From Belliella kenyensis (GTDB lineage: Bacteria; Bacteroidota; Bacteroidia; Cytophagales; Cyclobacteriaceae), in assembly GCF_022549675.1 (NCBI RefSeq), contig NZ_JAKZGR010000015.1, positions 1 to 64,000 on the forward strand: a stretch of DNA of 64,000 nt. The letters are read 5' to 3'. Position numbers and translations under genes: made by a program. The notes under the pieces are model-generated. The model worked only from the letters and a program-made list of their open reading frames with translations. It was not told the DNA's origin and did no database searches. Of this stretch, positions 45,844 to 55,010 are shown piece by piece (positions within the stretch are counted from its first letter, which is position 1; the number at the start of each line of letters is the position of its first letter).

Positions 45844-48800
45844 GCAAAGAAAATCAAATAGAACTAAACCTCATTGAGCAACTGAAAGGTCTGAAATACA
45901 TTCAACGTCCTGACATAGTTGACAGAAAAACGCTTGAACAAAACTTCAAAGCTAAATTTGAGGCTCTTAACCGTGTTCGCTTGTCTGAGAGCGAGTTTTT
46001 GAGACTTAGAGAGGAAATCATTAATTCAGATGTTTTCCTTGCATCCAAAAAATTACGTGAAAGACAATACTTTCAACGTGAGGACGGAACGCCTTTGCAT
46101 TATACTTTAGTAAATATCAAAGATTGGTGCAAAAATGACTTTGAAGTTATCAGTCAATTACGCATCAACACAGAAAACAGTCATCAACGCTACGACATCA
46201 TTTTATTAATAAATGGATTGCCAGTGGTGCAAATCGAGTTGAAGAAATTGGATATTTCACCAAGAAAGGCAATGCAACAAATTGTGGATTACAAAAACGA
46301 ACCTGGCAACGGTTTCGGAAATTCATTGCTTTGCTTTATGCAGTTGTTTATCGTGAGCAACAGAACAAATACCTATTATTTTGCTAACAACAAAATTCAG
46401 CATTTCCAATTCAATGCTGACGAACAGTTTTTGCCGATTTATCAATTAGCAGACGAGAGCAACAAGAAAATTACACACCTTGATTCATTCACCGAGAAAT
46501 TTCTAAGCAAGTGTACACTTGGGGAAATGATTAGCAAGTATATGGTTTTGGTAGAGAGCGAACAAAAATTGCTCGTAATGCGACCGTATCAGATTTATGC
46601 AGTAAAAGCAATTGAAGAATGCGTGAAACAAAACAGAGGAAACGGTTATATCTGGCATACAACTGGAAGCGGTAAAACTTTGACCTCTTTCAAAGCTTCT
46701 ACCCTTTTAAAGGACAATCCCGAAATTGAAAAATGTTTATTTGTAGTTGACCGTAAAGACCTTGACCGACAAACCCGAGAGGAATTTAATAAATTTCAGG
46801 AAGGAAGTGTGGAGGCAAACACAGATACAGAGACATTGGTAAAACGTTTGCTTTCTATGGATTATGCCGACAAAGTAATTGTAACTACTATTCAAAAATT
46901 GGGCTTAGCATTAGATGGTACTTACAAGAAAAACTATAAAGAACGATTGGAGCCATTAAGCAAAAAACGTGTAGTTTTCATCTTTGACGAGTGTCACCGT
47001 TCACAATTTGGCGAGAATCACAAAGCGATTAAAGAGTTTTTCCCTAATGCTCAATTATTTGGTTTTACGGGTACACCTATTTTTGATGAAAACGCAACAT
47101 ACAGCATTAGAGAAGGAGAATATGCTTCGTACAAAACTACGGAGGACATTTTTCAACAAAGGCTACACTCTTATACTATTACCCACGCAATAGATGATAA
47201 AAACGTTTTACGTTTTCATATTGACTATTTCAAAGGAAATAATTCCGATAGCTATCGGGACAAAAAACCCGGAGAAGCAATTTCAAGGCAGGCAGTAGTT
47301 GAAGCCATTTTGAACAAACACAATGCTGCGACAAATTCAAGAAAGTTCAATGCTGTTTTGGCAACAGCTTCAATCAATAATGCCATTGAGTACTATGAAC
47401 TTTTCAAAGAATTACAAAAGAAAAAACAAAGTGAAAATCCTGAATATGTTCCGTTAAATATTGCTTGTGTGTTTTCTCCGCCCTCACAACTTATTGCAAA
47501 ACAGGGAGACCAACAAAGTCAGAAAAATGCAGCCGACATCAAGCAATTGCAGGAAGATTTGACGCAAGAGCGGGAGGATAATAAACAAAATCCCGAAGAG
47601 AAGAAAAAAGCACTGACCGAAATTATTGAAGATTACAATAGACAATTTCGAACCAATCACCATATCAACGAATTTGATTTGTACTATCAGGATGTGCAAA
47701 GACGCATAAAAGACCAACAATACAGCAATAAAGACTATTCGCATGAAAATAAGATTGATATTACCATAGTGGTGGATATGTTGCTCACAGGTTTTGACAG
47801 TAAATATTTGAATACTCTGTATGTAGACAAAAACCTGAAATACCACGGATTGATTCAGGCATTTTCAAGAACCAATCGTGTATTGAATGACACTAAACCT
47901 TATGGAAATATTTTAGATTTCCGTTCGCAACAAGAAGCCGTAAATCAAGCCATAGCATTGTTCTCTGGTGAGGACAACGGTAAAGCCAGAGAAATTTGGT
48001 TGGTTGACCCTGCCCCTGTAATGATTGACAAATACAAAGAAGCAGTTGAGAAATTAGGGGTGTTTATGCAGGAGCATAATTTGGTGAACGAGCCACAAGA
48101 AGTTTACAATTTGAAAGGTGATGCAGCAAGAATAGCTTTTGTACAAAACTTTAAGGAAGTGCAACGTCTCAAAACACAGCTTGACCAATACACAGACTTA
48201 GACGAACAACAAAAGGCTAAAATCAAAGCCATTTTGCCTGATGATACCTTGCAAGAGTTCCGAAGTTCTTACATAGAAACAGCAAAGCAGTTAAGGGAAA
48301 TACAACAAAAAGATGGTGAAAATGCACCGCCCGAAATTCAACAACTCGATTTTGAATTTGTGTTGTTTGCTTCTGCCGTGATTGATTATGACTACATAAT
48401 GAATCTGATTGCAGACAGCACACAGAAGAAACCTGCCAGGCAAAAAATGACCAAATCACAAGTGATTAGCTTGTTGAAATCTAATTCCAACTTAATGGAT
48501 GAGGAAGAAGATTTAACCGAGTATATCAATAGTTTGGATTGGGAAAGCGGACAAGATGTTGAAACACTTCGCAAGGGTTATGACAAGTTTAAAGACAACA
48601 AGTACAATAAAGAAATAGCCGATATTGCAAACAAACACGGTTTACAAACAGCTGACCTCAAAAAGTTTATTGAAAAGATAATAAGCCGAATGATTTTTGA
48701 TGGAGAAAAATTGACTGACCTTTTAGCTCCGTTGGATTTGAGTTGGAAGGAACGTAGAGTAAAAGAATTGGCATTGATGGAAGACTTAGTACCCCAATTA

Positions 48801-48851
48801 AAAAAACTTGCCCAAGGGCGTGAAATTTCAGGATTAGCAGCTTATGAGTAA
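45840..48851 (+). CDS. hsdR: Type I restriction enzyme, motor/nuclease subunit R
   Basis: The 1003-residue protein cuts unmodified DNA after translocation. It has an N-terminal nuclease domain with D119 (RYDII) and E133-x-K135 (QIELKK), then a superfamily 2 helicase motor: Walker A TTGSGKT (274-280), DECH box (383-386), FGFTGTP, and motif VI QAFSRTNRV (about 677-685), then a coiled-coil C-terminal region. It ends inside the start of the next gene (8-base overlap). A small REP-like palindrome at 47244-47260 encodes a short insertion (SDSYRDKK) without breaking the frame. The gene looks intact. Confidence 0.94.
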   Translation: MSKENQIELNLIEQLKGLKYIQRPDIVDRKTLEQNFKAKFEALNRVRLSESEFLRLREEIINSDVFLASKKLRERQYFQREDGTPLHYTLVNIKDWCKNDFEVISQLRINTENSHQRYDIILLINGLPVVQIELKKLDISPRKAMQQIVDYKNEPGNGFGNSLLCFMQLFIVSNRTNTYYFANNKIQHFQFNADEQFLPIYQLADESNKKITHLDSFTEKFLSKCTLGEMISKYMVLVESEQKLLVMRPYQIYAVKAIEECVKQNRGNGYIWHTTGSGKTLTSFKASTLLKDNPEIEKCLFVVDRKDLDRQTREEFNKFQEGSVEANTDTETLVKRLLSMDYADKVIVTTIQKLGLALDGTYKKNYKERLEPLSKKRVVFIFDECHRSQFGENHKAIKEFFPNAQLFGFTGTPIFDENATYSIREGEYASYKTTEDIFQQRLHSYTITHAIDDKNVLRFHIDYFKGNNSDSYRDKKPGEAISRQAVVEAILNKHNAATNSRKFNAVLATASINNAIEYYELFKELQKKKQSENPEYVPLNIACVFSPPSQLIAKQGDQQSQKNAADIKQLQEDLTQEREDNKQNPEEKKKALTEIIEDYNRQFRTNHHINEFDLYYQDVQRRIKDQQYSNKDYSHENKIDITIVVDMLLTGFDSKYLNTLYVDKNLKYHGLIQAFSRTNRVLNDTKPYGNILDFRSQQEAVNQAIALFSGEDNGKAREIWLVDPAPVMIDKYKEAVEKLGVFMQEHNLVNEPQEVYNLKGDAARIAFVQNFKEVQRLKTQLDQYTDLDEQQKAKIKAILPDDTLQEFRSSYIETAKQLREIQQKDGENAPPEIQQLDFEFVLFASAVIDYDYIMNLIADSTQKKPARQKMTKSQVISLLKSNSNLMDEEEDLTEYINSLDWESGQDVETLRKGYDKFKDNKYNKEIADIANKHGLQTADLKKFIEKIISRMIFDGEKLTDLLAPLDLSWKERRVKELALMEDLVPQLKKLAQGREISGLAAYE
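47244..47260. repeat. REP-like short palindrome, copy 2 (inside hsdR)
   Basis: TCCGATAGCTATCGGGA lies in the hsdR reading frame and is read as NNSDSYRDKK. It is a clear copy of the palindrome also found at 40839 and 53766, inserted in a tolerant loop between helicase motifs. Confidence 0.55.
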
Positions 48852-49722
48852 AGAACTAACTATATCACAAAAGGAAATTGAAAGCCGAATTTTCGTTTTT
48901 CGAGACTCCCAAGTAATGCTTGACCGTGATTTAGCAGAAATGTATCAGGTAGAGACTAAAGTTTTAAATCAAGCCGTCAAGAGGAATATAGAAAGGTTTC
49001 CGAAACAGTTTCGTTTTCAACTTACTGACAATGAAAAAATGGAACTGGTCACAAATTGTGACCGGTTCGAATCTTTAAAACATTCTTCAACTAATCCTTT
49101 CGCTTTCACCGAACAAGGCGTGGCAATGCTTTCTGCTGTGTTGCGTAGTGATGTGGCTGTAAAAGTAAGCATTCAAATCATCAATGCTTTTGTAGAAATG
49201 CGAAAACTCATTGCGAACCATAGTGGACTATTGCAGCGAATGGACGGTATTGAACGCAAACAACTGGAAACCGACCAAAAATTTGAGAAAGTATTTAAAG
49301 CTCTCGAAAGTAAAGACCTCATTCCCGCCCAAGGCGTATTTTTTGACGGACAAGTATTTGATGCTTACGAATTGGTTTCCAAAATCATCCGCTCTGCCAA
49401 GAAAAATATTGTGTTGATTGATAATTATATAGACGAAAGCGCCTTAACACATCTATCCAAGAAAACAAAAGTGGTAAAGGTGCTTTTATTGACCAAAACC
49501 ATTTCTAAGCAATTGACTTTGGACGTAAAAAAAGCCAACGAACAATACAGCAATTTTGAGCTGAAAATCTTTACCAAAAGCCACGACCGTTTTCTGATTA
49601 TAGACAACACGGAAGTATATCACTTAGGTGCTTCTCTGAAAGATTTGGGCAAAAAGTGGTTTGCTTTCTCCAAGTTGGATAAAAACTCAATAGCTAACAT
49701 CTTAAAAGAAATTGGGGTATGA
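48844..49722 (+). CDS. ORF6N-domain protein with C-terminal PLD-like domain
   Basis: The 292-residue protein has an N-terminal ORF6N DNA-binding domain (about 10-115: FVFRDSQVMLDRDLAEMYQVETKVLNQAVKRN..., FAFTEQGVAMLSAVLRSDVAV), then a short coiled region, then a C-terminal domain (about 155-292) with a phospholipase-D-like signature H247-x-R249-x4-D254 (HDRFLIID). The usual HKD lysine is replaced by arginine, so hydrolytic activity is uncertain. ORF6N proteins often accompany type I restriction systems in Bacteroidota; their role is unknown. It overlaps hsdR by 8 bases and hsdS by 4 (ATGA). Confidence 0.85.
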   Translation: MSKELTISQKEIESRIFVFRDSQVMLDRDLAEMYQVETKVLNQAVKRNIERFPKQFRFQLTDNEKMELVTNCDRFESLKHSSTNPFAFTEQGVAMLSAVLRSDVAVKVSIQIINAFVEMRKLIANHSGLLQRMDGIERKQLETDQKFEKVFKALESKDLIPAQGVFFDGQVFDAYELVSKIIRSAKKNIVLIDNYIDESALTHLSKKTKVVKVLLLTKTISKQLTLDVKKANEQYSNFELKIFTKSHDRFLIIDNTEVYHLGASLKDLGKKWFAFSKLDKNSIANILKEIGV

Positions 49723-50993
49723 GTAAGAAAAAAAAGCTAATACCCGAGTTGCGTTTTCCTGACTTTAAGAATGAGGGGGAATGGGAAACTAATTCTATTG
49801 GGAAAGTTTTTAAATCGTTTAGTGGTGGAACGCCAAGTACTTCTGAAAAAGCATATTATGGTGGCGATATACCATTTATCCGTTCCGCTGAAATAAATAA
49901 GGACGCAACGGAATTGTTTATAACTGATAAAGGTCTGAAAAATTCATCTGCAAAGCTTGTCAATAAAGGAGATTTGCTTGTTGCATTATATGGTGCAAAT
50001 AGTGGTGATTCAGCCATCTCAAAAATTAATGGGGCAATTAACCAAGCAATTTTGTGTTTACAATCTGAATATAGCAATGCATTTACCTACAATTTTTTGA
50101 CTTTAAAAAAGGATTGGATCGTATCAAAATATATTCAAGGAGGGCAAGGAAATCTTTCGGGTGATATTGTAAAGTCAATATCTATTCCATTTCCAAAAAA
50201 GTTAGAACAACAAAAAATTGCATCGTGCCTATCATCATTAGACGATTTGATTGAAGCCCACAGCCAAAAATTGGAATTACTCAAAGACCACAAAAAAGGC
50301 TTGATGCAAAATCTTTTTCCGCAAGAGGATGAGAAAGTGCCAAAGTATCGGTTTAAGGAGTTTGAGAAAGACGGAAATTGGGTGGAGAAGTCATTAATTG
50401 ATACGGCAGATAAAAAAGTAAAATGGAGTTTTACTGGTGGTCCATTTGGTTCAAACCTTAAAGCAAGTGATTATACAAGTGAAGGTATTAGAATCATTCA
50501 ATTGCAAAATATTGGCGATGGTGAATTTAATGATGAATACAAAATTTACACATCAGAAGAAAAAGCTGATGAATTACTAAGTTGTAACATTTACGCAGGA
50601 GAAATAATTCTATCCAAAATGGGAGACCCAGTAGGAAGGGCTTGTATTATACCTAATAAGCTGAAAAGATGTGTAATGGCATCAGATGGAATTAGATTGG
50701 TTGTAAATGAGACGAAATACTCTAAATATTTTGTCTATTCTCTAATAAATTCAAAACCCATAAGAGAAGCTATTGAAAATAAAGCTACAGGTTCCACAAG
50801 GAAAAGAATCGGTTTGGATGAATTAAGAAATATAGAATTGATTATGCCTAAATCAATATCTGAACAAATAAAAATTGCTAATTGCATTTCTTCTTTAGAC
50901 AAAAGCATAGTTGCACAAGCTTTGAAAATAGAACAATTGAAGGAGCATAAAAAAGGATTGATGCAGGGTTTGTTTCCTAAAGTAATTGATTAG
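49719..50993 (+). CDS. hsdS: Type I restriction-modification specificity subunit S
   Basis: The 424-residue protein sets the DNA sequence recognised. It has two target-recognition domains (about 18-175 and 225-385), each followed by a conserved helical spacer with the same text: SSLDDLIEAHSQKLELLKDHKKGLMQNLFPQ near 180-207 and SSLDKSIVAQALKIEQLKEHKKGLMQGLFP near the end. This symmetric layout implies an intact bipartite target. It overlaps the ORF6N gene by 4 bases and is separated from the next gene by 2 bases. Confidence 0.93.
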   Translation: MSKKKKLIPELRFPDFKNEGEWETNSIGKVFKSFSGGTPSTSEKAYYGGDIPFIRSAEINKDATELFITDKGLKNSSAKLVNKGDLLVALYGANSGDSAISKINGAINQAILCLQSEYSNAFTYNFLTLKKDWIVSKYIQGGQGNLSGDIVKSISIPFPKKLEQQKIASCLSSLDDLIEAHSQKLELLKDHKKGLMQNLFPQEDEKVPKYRFKEFEKDGNWVEKSLIDTADKKVKWSFTGGPFGSNLKASDYTSEGIRIIQLQNIGDGEFNDEYKIYTSEEKADELLSCNIYAGEIILSKMGDPVGRACIIPNKLKRCVMASDGIRLVVNETKYSKYFVYSLINSKPIREAIENKATGSTRKRIGLDELRNIELIMPKSISEQIKIANCISSLDKSIVAQALKIEQLKEHKKGLMQGLFPKVID

Positions 50994-50995
50994 AA

Positions 50996-52078
50996 ATGAG
51001 CGGTAAAAAGAAACTATACAAATACAAAACATTGAAAAATGTGGCAGTAAGATTAAGGGACGATTTAAACAATCATCACTTTGTTTTGCTGTATGCCTAC
51101 AATGGAACAGGCAAAACACGCCTTTCAATGGAGTTTAAAAATATCAGCAAGAAGAAAAAGAAAAATCCTGTAACTGACACACTATATTACAATGCTTTTA
51201 CAGAAGACCTTTTCCATTGGAACAATGACCTTGAAAACGATACACAAAGGCATTTAATCATCAACAGAAATTCACGTTTTTTTGAAGGTTTCAGAGAATT
51301 GGCATTGGAAGAAAAGATTTTCAATTTTTTGGAACGTTACGCAGATTTTGATTTTAGAATTGATTATGATGCGTGGACAATCACTTTCAACAAAGGAGAA
51401 GAAAATAACCATATCAAAGTTTCGAGAGGTGAAGAAAATATCTTTATCTGGTGTATTTTCTTAGCAATAGCCGAACTTGCCATTGATGATGATGGAAATG
51501 GTCCATACAATTGGGTCAAATTCATTTACATAGACGACCCCATTTCATCATTGGATGACAATAATGCCATTGGAGTAGCAAGTGATTTAGCCAAACTTTT
51601 GAAAAAAGGTAAGGATAAAGTAAAAGTGGTTATCTCCTCGCATCATTCGTTGTTTTACAATGTGATGTATAATGAGCTAAAGAAAATTGAACATAAAAGC
51701 CATTTCTTGCATAAAAACGGTGCAGACGGTTACGTTCTGAGAGCTACTGATGAAACGCCATTCTTTCACCACGTTGCTATGTTAGCCGAATTGAAGAAAG
51801 TATCAGAAAACGGCAGTATCAACACCTATCATTTCAATATGCTCAGAGGTATCCTTGAAAAGACATCAACATTCTTTGGCTATGATGACTTTTCAAGTTG
51901 CATCAATGGCGTTGAAGATGAAATGCTTTTTTCACGCGCTTTAAACTTGCTAAGTCACGGTAAATATTCAATCTATCAACCAGTGGAAATGAATGAAGAC
52001 AATAAAGAATTATTCAACAGAATATTGACAGCCTTTTTGGAAAAATACGAATTCCAACTGCCTGAAATATTCGCATAA
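50996..52078 (+). CDS. AAA_13-type ATPase, candidate PrrC-like anticodon nuclease
   Basis: The 360-residue protein has an ABC-like ATPase: Walker A NGTGKT (36-41), a SRGEE signature-like motif (143-147), Walker B FIYIDD (176-181), SSLDD D-loop (184-188) and SSHH switch (214-217). In the C-terminal part R284-x3-E288 and H321 reproduce the spacing of the PrrC anticodon-nuclease triad (Arg320, Glu324, His356 in E. coli PrrC). PrrC guards a type I restriction enzyme and cuts tRNA-Lys when phage disable it. Its position between hsdS and hsdM, with 2- and 13-base gaps, fits such a guard. Nuclease action is inferred from this context and spacing. Confidence 0.72.
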   Translation: MSGKKKLYKYKTLKNVAVRLRDDLNNHHFVLLYAYNGTGKTRLSMEFKNISKKKKKNPVTDTLYYNAFTEDLFHWNNDLENDTQRHLIINRNSRFFEGFRELALEEKIFNFLERYADFDFRIDYDAWTITFNKGEENNHIKVSRGEENIFIWCIFLAIAELAIDDDGNGPYNWVKFIYIDDPISSLDDNNAIGVASDLAKLLKKGKDKVKVVISSHHSLFYNVMYNELKKIEHKSHFLHKNGADGYVLRATDETPFFHHVAMLAELKKVSENGSINTYHFNMLRGILEKTSTFFGYDDFSSCINGVEDEMLFSRALNLLSHGKYSIYQPVEMNEDNKELFNRILTAFLEKYEFQLPEIFA

Positions 52079-52091
52079 AATATAGAAGTCA

Positions 52092-53750
52092 ATGACACAA
52101 AAAGAACAACATAAAAAATTAGGGGATGCACTTTGGGATATTGCCAATGATTTGCGAGGAGCAATGAATGCAGATGACTTCCGTGATTATATGCTTTCCT
52201 TTCTCTTCCTTCGGTATTTGTCCTTCAATTATGAGGAGGCAGCAAAAAAGGAATTAGGCAAAGATTATCCGCCAATTAGGTCTAAAGATAACAGACCTGA
52301 TTTTATTGTCCCTCATCCTCTGGAAGATTGGTACAATGACAATGAGGAGGATATATCAGAGTTTGAGGACAGTATGCGTAAAAAGGTGCATTATGTAATC
52401 AATCCTAAATATTTGTGGAGCAACATAACCGAATTAGCCCGTACTCAAAATGATGAATTATTAGAAACACTTCGAAATGGGTTTCGTCACATAGAAGAAG
52501 AATCATTTAAAAGCTCGTTCAAAGGCTTGTTCTCTGAAATCAACCTGAACTCGGAAAAGCTCGGCAAGACAGAAAAAGAAAGGAATGATAAACTTTGTAA
52601 AATAATAAGAAAAATAGCAGAGGGTATTGCCGATTTTTCAACCGATACCGACACGCTTGGAGATGCTTACGAATATTTGATTGGAAAATTTGCAGCAGGT
52701 TCAGGAAAAAAAGCAGGCGAATATTATACCCCTCAACAAATTTCTTCTATCCTTTCAAGTATTGTGATATTAGACGGTCAAAACCCTGCACACCCAGATG
52801 GACCAAAAAGGAAACTCAATCAAGTTCTCGATTTTACTTGCGGTTCAGGCTCATTGCTTCTAAACATTCGCACTAAAATCAAGAAAGGTGGAGGCACTAT
52901 CGGTAAAATTTTCGGTCAAGAAAAGAATGTTACCACATACAACCTTGCCCGAATGAATATGCTTTTACACGGAATGAAAGATACCGAGTTTGAGATATTC
53001 CACGGAGATACGTTACTCAACCAATGGGATTTACTCAACGAAATGAATCCGAGTAAAAAAATTGAGTTTGATGCTATTGTAGCCAATCCACCATTTAGTT
53101 TGCGTTGGGAGCCAACCGACACTTTAGCAGAAGATTTTCGCTTCAAAGGATATGGTTTAGCTCCCAAATCAGCAGCCGACTTTGCTTTTCTCTTACACGG
53201 CTTTCACTTTTTATCTAAAGAGGGAACTATGGCTATTATTCTGCCTCACGGAGTTTTATTCCGTGGTGGTGCAGAAGCAAGAATAAGAGAAAAATTATTG
53301 AAAGAAAATTACATTGACACCGTAATCGGTTTGCCATCTAATTTGTTTTACTCAACAGGTATTCCCGTTTGCATTTTGGTATTGAAAAAGTGTAAAAAGC
53401 AAGATGATGTATTGTTCATCAACGCCAGTGAGCATTACGAAAAAGGTAAGCGCCAAAATACACTCAGGGAAGGAGAGGGAAGTAAACCAAATGACATCAA
53501 AAAAATTGTTGAAACTTATCAGTTCCGTCCTGAGCATATTGAACGATACGCTCGTAGGGTTTCAATGGACGAAATAAAAAAAAACGACTACAATCTGAAC
53601 ATTTCAAGATATGTGAGTACTTCAGAAGACGAAATACAAATTGACTTGGAAGATGTAAACTATAAATTGATAGAAATAAATAAAAGCATAAAAGTAAACA
53701 CAGAAAAACATAACGAATATTTGAAAGAGTTAGGATTGAAACTGATTTAA
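52092..53750 (+). CDS. hsdM: Type I restriction-modification DNA methyltransferase subunit M
   Basis: The 552-residue N6-adenine methyltransferase protects host DNA and is needed for restriction with HsdR and HsdS. It shows a helical N-terminal domain (about 5-160), SAM motif I DFTCGSGSL (247-255) and catalytic NPPF (332-335) with ILPHGVLFRGG later. Length and motifs are complete. It is last in the operon, 13 bases after the ATPase gene; in most type I loci hsdM comes first, so the order here is unusual. Confidence 0.94.
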   Translation: MTQKEQHKKLGDALWDIANDLRGAMNADDFRDYMLSFLFLRYLSFNYEEAAKKELGKDYPPIRSKDNRPDFIVPHPLEDWYNDNEEDISEFEDSMRKKVHYVINPKYLWSNITELARTQNDELLETLRNGFRHIEEESFKSSFKGLFSEINLNSEKLGKTEKERNDKLCKIIRKIAEGIADFSTDTDTLGDAYEYLIGKFAAGSGKKAGEYYTPQQISSILSSIVILDGQNPAHPDGPKRKLNQVLDFTCGSGSLLLNIRTKIKKGGGTIGKIFGQEKNVTTYNLARMNMLLHGMKDTEFEIFHGDTLLNQWDLLNEMNPSKKIEFDAIVANPPFSLRWEPTDTLAEDFRFKGYGLAPKSAADFAFLLHGFHFLSKEGTMAIILPHGVLFRGGAEARIREKLLKENYIDTVIGLPSNLFYSTGIPVCILVLKKCKKQDDVLFINASEHYEKGKRQNTLREGEGSKPNDIKKIVETYQFRPEHIERYARRVSMDEIKKNDYNLNISRYVSTSEDEIQIDLEDVNYKLIEINKSIKVNTEKHNEYLKELGLKLI

Positions 53751-53765
53751 TGCTATTTGCAGGCA

Positions 53766-53783
53766 TCCCGATTGGTATCGGGA
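53766..53783. repeat. REP-like short palindrome, copy 3
   Basis: TCCCGATTGGTATCGGGA has perfect seven-base arms around TGGT, 15 bases after the hsdM stop. It is the same family as the copies at 40839 and 47244, and could also form an RNA hairpin at the end of the hsd transcript. Confidence 0.55.
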
Positions 53784-53791
53784 CGAAAGCT

Positions 53792-53803
53792 GCACAAGCC
53801 AAC
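53792..53803. repeat. Right border repeat of the hsd island
   Basis: GCACAAGCCAAC, identical to 45486-45497. The following bases (CCAAAGAGTTTGC near 53822-53834) again resemble the left side. No coding frame is supported between here and the ROK gene. Confidence 0.55.
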
Positions 53804-53935
53804 GCTACAACCAAAGCTTTGCCAAAGAGTTTGCAAAGCCACCACTGACTATGATTTTTCCAAGGTCGGACGAAGCAATACCGTCGCTACGTTCGAAAAG
53901 CCATGAGTCAATATATTAACACGCTTTAAATAAAA

Positions 53936-54010
53936 TAAGCCTGACAGCTATTAAGGTTTGTAAAGGATAAAAACACTTTACTTCCAATAAAGCTATCAGG
54001 CTTCTATTTT
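53936..54010. terminator. Long hairpin terminator between island and ROK gene
   Basis: AGCCTGACAGCT pairs with AGCTATCAGGCT (one mismatch), and an inner stem GTAAAG/CTTTAC extends it into arms of about 27 bases with a ten-base loop. A T-run follows at 54005-54012 on the plus strand, and AT-rich sequence on the other side. It probably ends the ROK gene transcript and any read-through from the island. Confidence 0.65.
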
Positions 54011-54031
54011 TTATCAGTCAAATACTGAATA

Positions 54032-54961
54032 TTACTCTTCCAAGAAGCACAAGGCAGCAGCCCCTAAAGTACCTGCGTTGTTTTCCAATGTTGCCTTTTC
54101 CATTTTGAGGTCGTCAACATAATATTTGGTAAGAAACTGTCTTACGGTCTTATCCAATGCAGGCATCATAAATTCCAAGCCAGCAGATATTCCACCGCCA
54201 AAGTAAACTTCCGTCACATCCAAAATCCTAATCGCTGATACAATTGCTTCACCCAAAACGCGCGCTACTTCCTCAAAAACCATAATAGAAACTTGGTTGC
54301 CTTTCTTCGCTGTATCTACTAGCAGGTGCGTACCAAGTTCTTTCCCAATCAGGTCTTCACCCGCCAAGTCAGGGTATGCCCTTATCATTCTGTCCATGAT
54401 TCTTAAAATCCCATCTCTTCCGATGATTCTTTCAAGTCCTTCATTACCTCTGGACATCATATGGCCCATCTCCATGGCATTGCCTCTTGATCCTTTGAAA
54501 ACCTGCCCATCTGCAATCAGCGCACTTCCTATACCAGTTCCCATGGTGATAAACAGGAAGTTTGGAGAAGGATTTCCTTTGCCGTATCTATATTCACCCA
54601 CAGCTGCTGCTGCTGCATCATTTTCCAAGAAGAACTTTTTATCAGGATATTTTTCCAACAATCCTTGCTTCAGGTTGAACCCATTCAAAGCTGGTATTGC
54701 TGGAATTTCAAGTGTAGTGGTTCTATCTTTGGAAATAAGCCCTGGTAATCCAATACCAACTTTTTTTACTTCTGGATATTTTTCTAGGTATTTTCCAACT
54801 CCCTCTATAAAACATTGGTTGAATCCTCTTGGGTCATCTCTATACGGAGTCGTATCTTCTTTATCAAAAGAAACCAATTCTCCTGATCTATTGACCAAGC
54901 CAATTTTTAAGTGAGTGCCTCCTACATCTACTCCTAAAAAAAGTTCGTCATTGTTATTCAT
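54032..54961 (-). CDS. ROK-family sugar kinase (glucokinase-like)
   Basis: The 309-residue protein has the ROK family ATP site (LGVDVGGTHLKIGLV at about 7-21), VGIGLPGL, the ENDAAAAAVGEYRYGKG segment and MGTGIGSALIADG. These enzymes phosphorylate glucose or N-acyl sugars. The usual zinc-binding CxCGxxGC motif is absent where MGHMMSRGNEG stands, which occurs in several Bacteroidota glucokinase-like members. Glucose is likely but not proved, and it could receive sugar from the polysaccharide locus. It is a single gene on the minus strand. Confidence 0.85.
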   Translation of the reverse strand: MNNNDELFLGVDVGGTHLKIGLVNRSGELVSFDKEDTTPYRDDPRGFNQCFIEGVGKYLEKYPEVKKVGIGLPGLISKDRTTTLEIPAIPALNGFNLKQGLLEKYPDKKFFLENDAAAAAVGEYRYGKGNPSPNFLFITMGTGIGSALIADGQVFKGSRGNAMEMGHMMSRGNEGLERIIGRDGILRIMDRMIRAYPDLAGEDLIGKELGTHLLVDTAKKGNQVSIMVFEEVARVLGEAIVSAIRILDVTEVYFGGGISAGLEFMMPALDKTVRQFLTKYYVDDLKMEKATLENNAGTLGAAALCFLEE

Positions 54962-55010
54962 AATTTTTTCTTCAATAGGTTTAAGTTGCTAAAATAGTAA
55001 ACTACATCCT

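Noticed and set aside
45486-53803. Integron attC sites at the island borders
   Set aside because: The repeats do not fit the attC core pattern and no integrase is present.
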